DNA of 64,000 nucleotides, taken from contig JBBRPP010000030.1 of assembly GCA_038227995.1 (NCBI GenBank), forward strand, positions 1 to 64,000, given 5' to 3'. Origin of the DNA: WLMZ01 sp038227995 (GTDB taxonomy: Bacteria; Actinomycetota; Acidimicrobiia; Acidimicrobiales; Ilumatobacteraceae). Below, in pieces: positions 60,640-64,000 of this stretch. The notes beneath the pieces are model-generated. The model was not told the DNA's origin, searched no databases, and saw only the letters and a list, made by a program, of their open reading frames with translations. A program made the position numbers and the translations under genes. Each line of letters begins with the position of its first letter. Position 1 is the first letter of the stretch.

Positions 60640-61213
60640 CGCCAACTCCTGACGGGACGATTTCGGTGCGCACACGGATCAGCGCGGCCCGCAACCGCGT
60701 CTTGGCCGTGCCGAGCGGGATGTTCTCCATCTCCGCGATCTCGGCGGCGGTGTGCCCGCCCAGCGATGCAAACATCAGCGCTCGTTGTTGTTCTTCGGGA
60801 AGGTTCGAGATCGCCGAGCGCAGCTGCTGCACGTCGACTCGATCGAGCGCGGCGTCCTCGACGCTGCCGGTCGTCGGCGGCTGCATCAACGCCAGGTCGA
60901 ACGGATCGATGGGGGTGCTCCGCGTCGTGCGGAACACATCGATGCAGAGGCGGCGAGTGATGGTGAGCAGCCAGACCTTCACCGACGCGCGCCGGGCGTC
61001 GTAGTTGCCGGCGTGACGCCAGACGCGCTCGAAGGTCTGCTGTGAGAGGTCCTCCGCCAACCGCGAGTCGCGGCACATCGTGAAAGCAAGGCCGTAGACA
61101 GCTCGTTGATGCCGGCGCACGAACACCGCGGCGGCGCGTTGATCGCCCAATGCCATCGCGGCCAGCAGTGCGCCGTCGTCGAGGCGGTCGGCATGGGATG
61201 TCCACATCACCAT
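60632..61213 (-). CDS. ECF sigma factor (SigK/RpoE-like)
   Basis: 193 aa. Region 2: AAAVFVRRHQRAVYGLAFTMCRDSRLAEDLSQQTFERVWRHAGNYDARRASVKVWLLTITRRLCIDVFR; region 4: ISNLPEEQQRALMFASLGGHTAAEIAEMENIPLGTAKTRLRAALIRVR. ATG 61213 is chosen; ATG 61207 is also possible. The partner anti-sigma gene overlaps its end. The divergent lipoprotein at 61338 may belong to its regulon (inference). Confidence 0.88.
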   Translation of the reverse strand: MVMWTSHADRLDDGALLAAMALGDQRAAAVFVRRHQRAVYGLAFTMCRDSRLAEDLSQQTFERVWRHAGNYDARRASVKVWLLTITRRLCIDVFRTTRSTPIDPFDLALMQPPTTGSVEDAALDRVDVQQLRSAISNLPEEQQRALMFASLGGHTAAEIAEMENIPLGTAKTRLRAALIRVRTEIVPSGVGDV

Positions 61214-61292
61214 GCCGACATCACCCACGTCGACGTCCCGTGTTTGCGCGCCTGGACCATCACGTACGGACACTACGACCGAGCGACGATCT

Positions 61293-61309
61293 TGGATTGC
61301 GGCAATCCA
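61293..61309. promoter_or_regulatory. 17-bp perfect palindrome before the lipoprotein gene
   Basis: TGGATTGCGGCAATCCA is perfectly symmetric around one central base. It lies 28 bp before the lipoprotein ATG and 79 bp from the divergent sigma gene. Likely an operator for one or both. Confidence 0.55.
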
Positions 61310-61337
61310 TTTTCATCCGGACCCCGTAGGTGACGCC

Positions 61338-61955
61338 ATGAAGAAACTCATCATTGCAGTCACCGTCGGTCTCACGTTGGCGAGCTGCGGCTCGTCCTCG
61401 AAGTCCGCCACCCCGACCACCGCCGCACCCGCAGCCACCACCGCCACGACGGCGGCACCGGCTGTGACGTCGGCTCCGACCGTTGCGCCGACGGCAGCAA
61501 CGACCGCTCCGACTCAGGCGACGACGGCCCCGACCGAGGCATCCGCGACGACCACCACACCCGCTGCAGGTTCGATCGCGGCCGGCGATTCTGTCGGTGT
61601 GAAGTTCGCCGACACCGCACTCGGCAAGATCATCGTCGAGTCCGATGGCACCACTCTCTACATGTTCACCAAGGACACCAAGGGCGTCAGCAACTGCAGC
61701 GGTGGATGCGCCTCGGCCTGGCCGCCGCTGGTCGGCACGCCGGCTCTCGGCGACGGCGTCGGCGCTGAAGACGTGAGTTCCATCACCCGAGCAGACGGCA
61801 CCAAGCAGGTGACGTTCTACGGCTTCCCGCTCTACACGTTCAAGGGTGATGCGAAGCCCGGCGACACCAACGGTCAGGGCGAGGGCGGCGTGTGGTACGT
61901 CGTCGATTCGTCGGGCATCCCGGTGCAGACGGCTGCACCGACGACGGCCCCCTGA
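61338..61955 (+). CDS. COG4315-type secreted lipoprotein
   Basis: 205 aa. Lipobox LTLASC with Cys at residue 17, a Thr/Ala-rich linker (residues 25-80), then two repeats of the family: GKIIVESDGTTLYMFTKDTKGVSNCSGGCASAWPPLVG and GTKQVTFYGFPLYTFKGDAKPGDTNGQGEGGVWYVV. Such proteins occur with ECF sigma/anti-sigma pairs; their role is unknown. Cys pair CSGGC could bind metal or form a disulfide. A strong hairpin follows the gene. Confidence 0.82.
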   Translation: MKKLIIAVTVGLTLASCGSSSKSATPTTAAPAATTATTAAPAVTSAPTVAPTAATTAPTQATTAPTEASATTTTPAAGSIAAGDSVGVKFADTALGKIIVESDGTTLYMFTKDTKGVSNCSGGCASAWPPLVGTPALGDGVGAEDVSSITRADGTKQVTFYGFPLYTFKGDAKPGDTNGQGEGGVWYVVDSSGIPVQTAAPTTAP

Positions 61956-61968
61956 GACCCGAACGGTC

Positions 61969-62003
61969 GGCCTCGTCCATCCGAGTCACGGTTGGACGAG
62001 GCC
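61969..62003. terminator. bidirectional hairpin between convergent genes
   Basis: GGCCTCGTCCA (61969-61979) pairs perfectly with TGGACGAGGCC (61993-62003) around a 13-nt loop. It starts 14 bp after the lipoprotein stop and ends 12 bp before the flavin reductase stop. No U-run, but position and strength suggest termination. Confidence 0.7.
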
Positions 62004-62015
62004 TCGTCAACGGCT

Positions 62016-62576
62016 TCAGGCAGCCGCGTCCGCAACGTCGATCGAAGCAACGAACGCCGCGACGAGCGCAGCCAACTGATCGCGTGCATCAGCCGCGAGT
62101 TCGCCAGACCCGTCGAGCTGTGTCGCGATGTCACCGATCGCCACCGGCTCGCCGACGATGGTCGCGCCGAGGAAACCCAGTGTCATGCGCGTCCACGTCA
62201 CCGCATTGATCGCGCCCTTCGGCGATGGTGACGAGCCGATGACGGCGACGGGCTTCCCGATCAAGCTGTGCGCTTGGAACGGTCGTGTCAGCCAGTCGAA
62301 CGCGTTCTTCAGGCCACCGGGGAGCGTGCCGTTGTACTCGGGGGTCGTGACGATCAACCCCGCCGATGATGCGACGCGCTGTCGCACGATGCGGATGGCT
62401 TCGGTCTCGCCGTCACCGTCGAGATCGGCGTCGTAGTGCGGCAGTGCACGCACGAGATCGGCGAACTCAGCGGAGCGTCCGTCGGGCAGAAGTGACTCGG
62501 CGATGTGCAGCACGCGGGTGCTGTAGGCGCCGGCGCGCAGACTGCCGGGGACGAGGAGGATGGGACGGTCGGTCAT
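62016..62576 (-). CDS. NADPH-dependent FMN reductase family protein
   Basis: 186 aa. Flavodoxin-like fold with LLVPGSLRAGAYSTRVLH (phosphate loop), LIVTTPEYNGTLPGGLKNAFDWL (PEYN motif) and KPVAVIGSSPSPKG. It starts four bases after the stop of the NtaA-like monooxygenase gene. It therefore likely supplies reduced FMN to that enzyme, as in two-component monooxygenases. Confidence 0.88.
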   Translation of the reverse strand: MTDRPILLVPGSLRAGAYSTRVLHIAESLLPDGRSAEFADLVRALPHYDADLDGDGETEAIRIVRQRVASSAGLIVTTPEYNGTLPGGLKNAFDWLTRPFQAHSLIGKPVAVIGSSPSPKGAINAVTWTRMTLGFLGATIVGEPVAIGDIATQLDGSGELAADARDQLAALVAAFVASIDVADAAA

Positions 62577-62579
62577 TGT

Positions 62580-63968
62580 TCATGCACTCGTTCTGATGAG
62601 GTGGGGGGAGGGTTGGCCGGTGGGAGCGCTGGCGGGCATCGGCAGGCCGAGATGATCACGAAGTGTGGTGCCCTCGTATTCGCTGCGGAACACGCCACGC
62701 TCTTGCAGCAGCGGCACGACCTGATCGACGAAGTCGTCGAGCCCGTGCGGCGTGATGTGCGGAACGAGGATGTAGCCGTCGGCCGCGTCGCCTTGGACGT
62801 AGTCGTTCATCCGCTCGGCGACCTGTGTCGGTGTCCCGACGAAGGCTGTACGAGTCGTCACCTCGATGATCAGCTGGCGGATGGTGAGGTTCTTCGCTTT
62901 CGCGATCTGACGCCACTTCGTGACGACCGCCATGGGATCCTTCTCGTGCCGGACGCGACCTCTGGTGATCGAATCCGCACCCTCGATCGAGGGTTCGACA
63001 TCGGGCAGTGGTCCGTCGGGGTCGTACGCCGATAGGTCGCGGCCCCACACCTGCTCGAGGAAGGCGATCGCACCCTGCGGGCTGACCTGACCGAGGCGTA
63101 TGTGCTCGACCTTCTCCCGGGCCTCGGCCTCGGTGTCGCCGATGACGACCGTCGTCGCCGGGATGATCTTCAGGTCGTCGCGCTGACGTCCGTACTTCTC
63201 CAGCCGCCGCTTGACGTCGGCGAAGTACGCCTGCCCGTCCTGCAGGCCGGAGTGACGGCTGAAGATCACATCCGCGTACTGCGCGCCGAGCTCGCGTCCC
63301 TCGTCGGAATCGCCCGCCTGAATCTTGACCGGATGGCCCTGCGGGCTGCGCGGCACGCCGAACGTGCCCTCGATCGAGAACTGCGGGCCGCGGTGTTCGA
63401 ACCGCCCGATCGCTTCGGGGCTGGCGAACACACCGGATTCCTTGTCGGCGACGATCGCGCCATCGGCCCACGTGTCCCACAGCTCGCCGGCGGTGCGGAT
63501 GAACTCGGCCGCCCGGTCGTAACGGTCGCCGTACGGCAGGAACCCACCGCGGCGGAAGTTCTCGCCGGTGAACGCGTCCGGTGACGTCACCGCGTTCCAC
63601 GCCGCGCGGCCATCGCTGAGATGGTCGAGCGTCGCGAACTGGCGGGCGAGTTCGTACGGCTCGTTGAACGTCGTGTTCAACGTCGCCGCCAGGCCGAGAC
63701 GATCGGTGACCGCGGCGAGGGCAGCGAGCACCGTCAGCGAATCCGGACGACCGACCACGTCGAGGTCGAAGATCTGGCCGCGGTGCTCGCGCAGCCGCAG
63801 CCCTTCGGCCAGGAAGAAGAAGTCGAACTTGCCGCGCTCGGCGGTACGGGCGAGGTGCACGAACGAGGCGAAGTCGATCTGGCTACCGGACTCGGGATCG
63901 CTCCAGACGGTCGTGTTGTTCACTCCCGGGAAGTGAGCGGCGAGATGGATCTGCTTGAGCGTGGGCAT
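62580..63968 (-). CDS. NtaA/SnaA/DszA family FMN-dependent monooxygenase
   Basis: 462 aa. LLM fold of the nitrilotriacetate/dibenzothiophene type: AERGKFDFFFLAEGLRLREHRG, LAATLNTTFNEPYELARQFATLDHLSDGRAAWNAVTSPD, SPQGHPVKIQAGDSDEGRELGAQYADVIFSRH. It oxidises C-N or C-S bonds using reduced FMN from a partner reductase, encoded next. ATG 63968 has AGAGG upstream. The promoter lies at or beyond the window end. Confidence 0.88.
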   Translation of the reverse strand: MPTLKQIHLAAHFPGVNNTTVWSDPESGSQIDFASFVHLARTAERGKFDFFFLAEGLRLREHRGQIFDLDVVGRPDSLTVLAALAAVTDRLGLAATLNTTFNEPYELARQFATLDHLSDGRAAWNAVTSPDAFTGENFRRGGFLPYGDRYDRAAEFIRTAGELWDTWADGAIVADKESGVFASPEAIGRFEHRGPQFSIEGTFGVPRSPQGHPVKIQAGDSDEGRELGAQYADVIFSRHSGLQDGQAYFADVKRRLEKYGRQRDDLKIIPATTVVIGDTEAEAREKVEHIRLGQVSPQGAIAFLEQVWGRDLSAYDPDGPLPDVEPSIEGADSITRGRVRHEKDPMAVVTKWRQIAKAKNLTIRQLIIEVTTRTAFVGTPTQVAERMNDYVQGDAADGYILVPHITPHGLDDFVDQVVPLLQERGVFRSEYEGTTLRDHLGLPMPASAPTGQPSPHLIRTSA

Positions 63969-64000
63969 GGGTCGTCCTCTAGGAGACTGCATAGCGGCTG

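Overview
The window is GC-rich (most third codon positions are G or C) and gene-dense, with frequent GTG and TTG starts and many ATGA or few-base overlaps. F420-type luciferase-like oxidoreductases, a Zn-less MoeZ-like MoeB, DUF3039 and DUF4031 proteins, a split ImuA/ImuB/DnaE2 mutasome with actinobacterial LexA boxes, and secreted subtilases with DxR...GYF domains all point to an actinobacterium, most likely of the class Acidimicrobiia (Ilumatobacter-like). This placement is inferred from gene content and style; no rRNA or other marker gene is present. I see no rRNA, tRNA, CRISPR array, prophage or insertion sequence.

Left part (1-24.2 kb). A partial low-complexity ORF with 42-bp tandem repeats is followed by metabolic genes: an LLM oxidoreductase with a RidA protein and a Tat-exported protein, a class II aldolase, an EamA exporter, FabH, a histidine-rich membrane protein and an SGNH hydrolase. 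A minus-strand LLM-SDR-SDR operon diverges from an IclR regulator (7.98-11.8 kb). Then come a rhodanese-MoeB fusion, a sirtuin, a Gfo/Idh/MocA oxidoreductase with a UPF0303 protein, leucyl aminopeptidase behind a strong inverted repeat, a membrane-anchored YceI protein, a heterodimeric ABC exporter, and an acyl-CoA dehydrogenase.

Middle part (24.2-38.2 kb). An ArsC-like protein and a lipoprotein precede a two-gene segment (cupin-like, TIGR03086-like) bracketed by imperfect 35-bp direct repeats and followed by about 440 bp of structured non-coding DNA. Next are a DUF4031 protein, malic enzyme with an ACT domain, an FmdB zinc ribbon, a DUF3039 protein, a large secreted subtilase, a Nudix hydrolase, an APH-type kinase that appears to have lost an internal segment, and dnaE2 behind a LexA-like box.

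Right part (38.2-64 kb). An ECF sigma factor is translationally coupled to a double-glyoxalase protein. A six-gene operon joins a secreted subtilase to DUF4129, MoxR and DUF58 proteins. Then come an atypical response regulator, the imuA-imuB pair behind a perfect LexA box, and directly upstream of it a B12-binding CarH/LitR-like regulator. After an acyl-CoA dehydrogenase operon, a lipoprotein and a phosphatase lies the most striking gene: a thioredoxin-like protein whose frame is interrupted only by a TGA at the redox-active position, followed at the right distance by a hairpin resembling a bacterial SECIS element (55317-56441). It is probably a selenoprotein. The window closes with a proline racemase, a DEAD-box helicase with a long disordered tail, an ECF sigma/anti-sigma pair facing a lipoprotein, and a flavin reductase with an NtaA-type monooxygenase.
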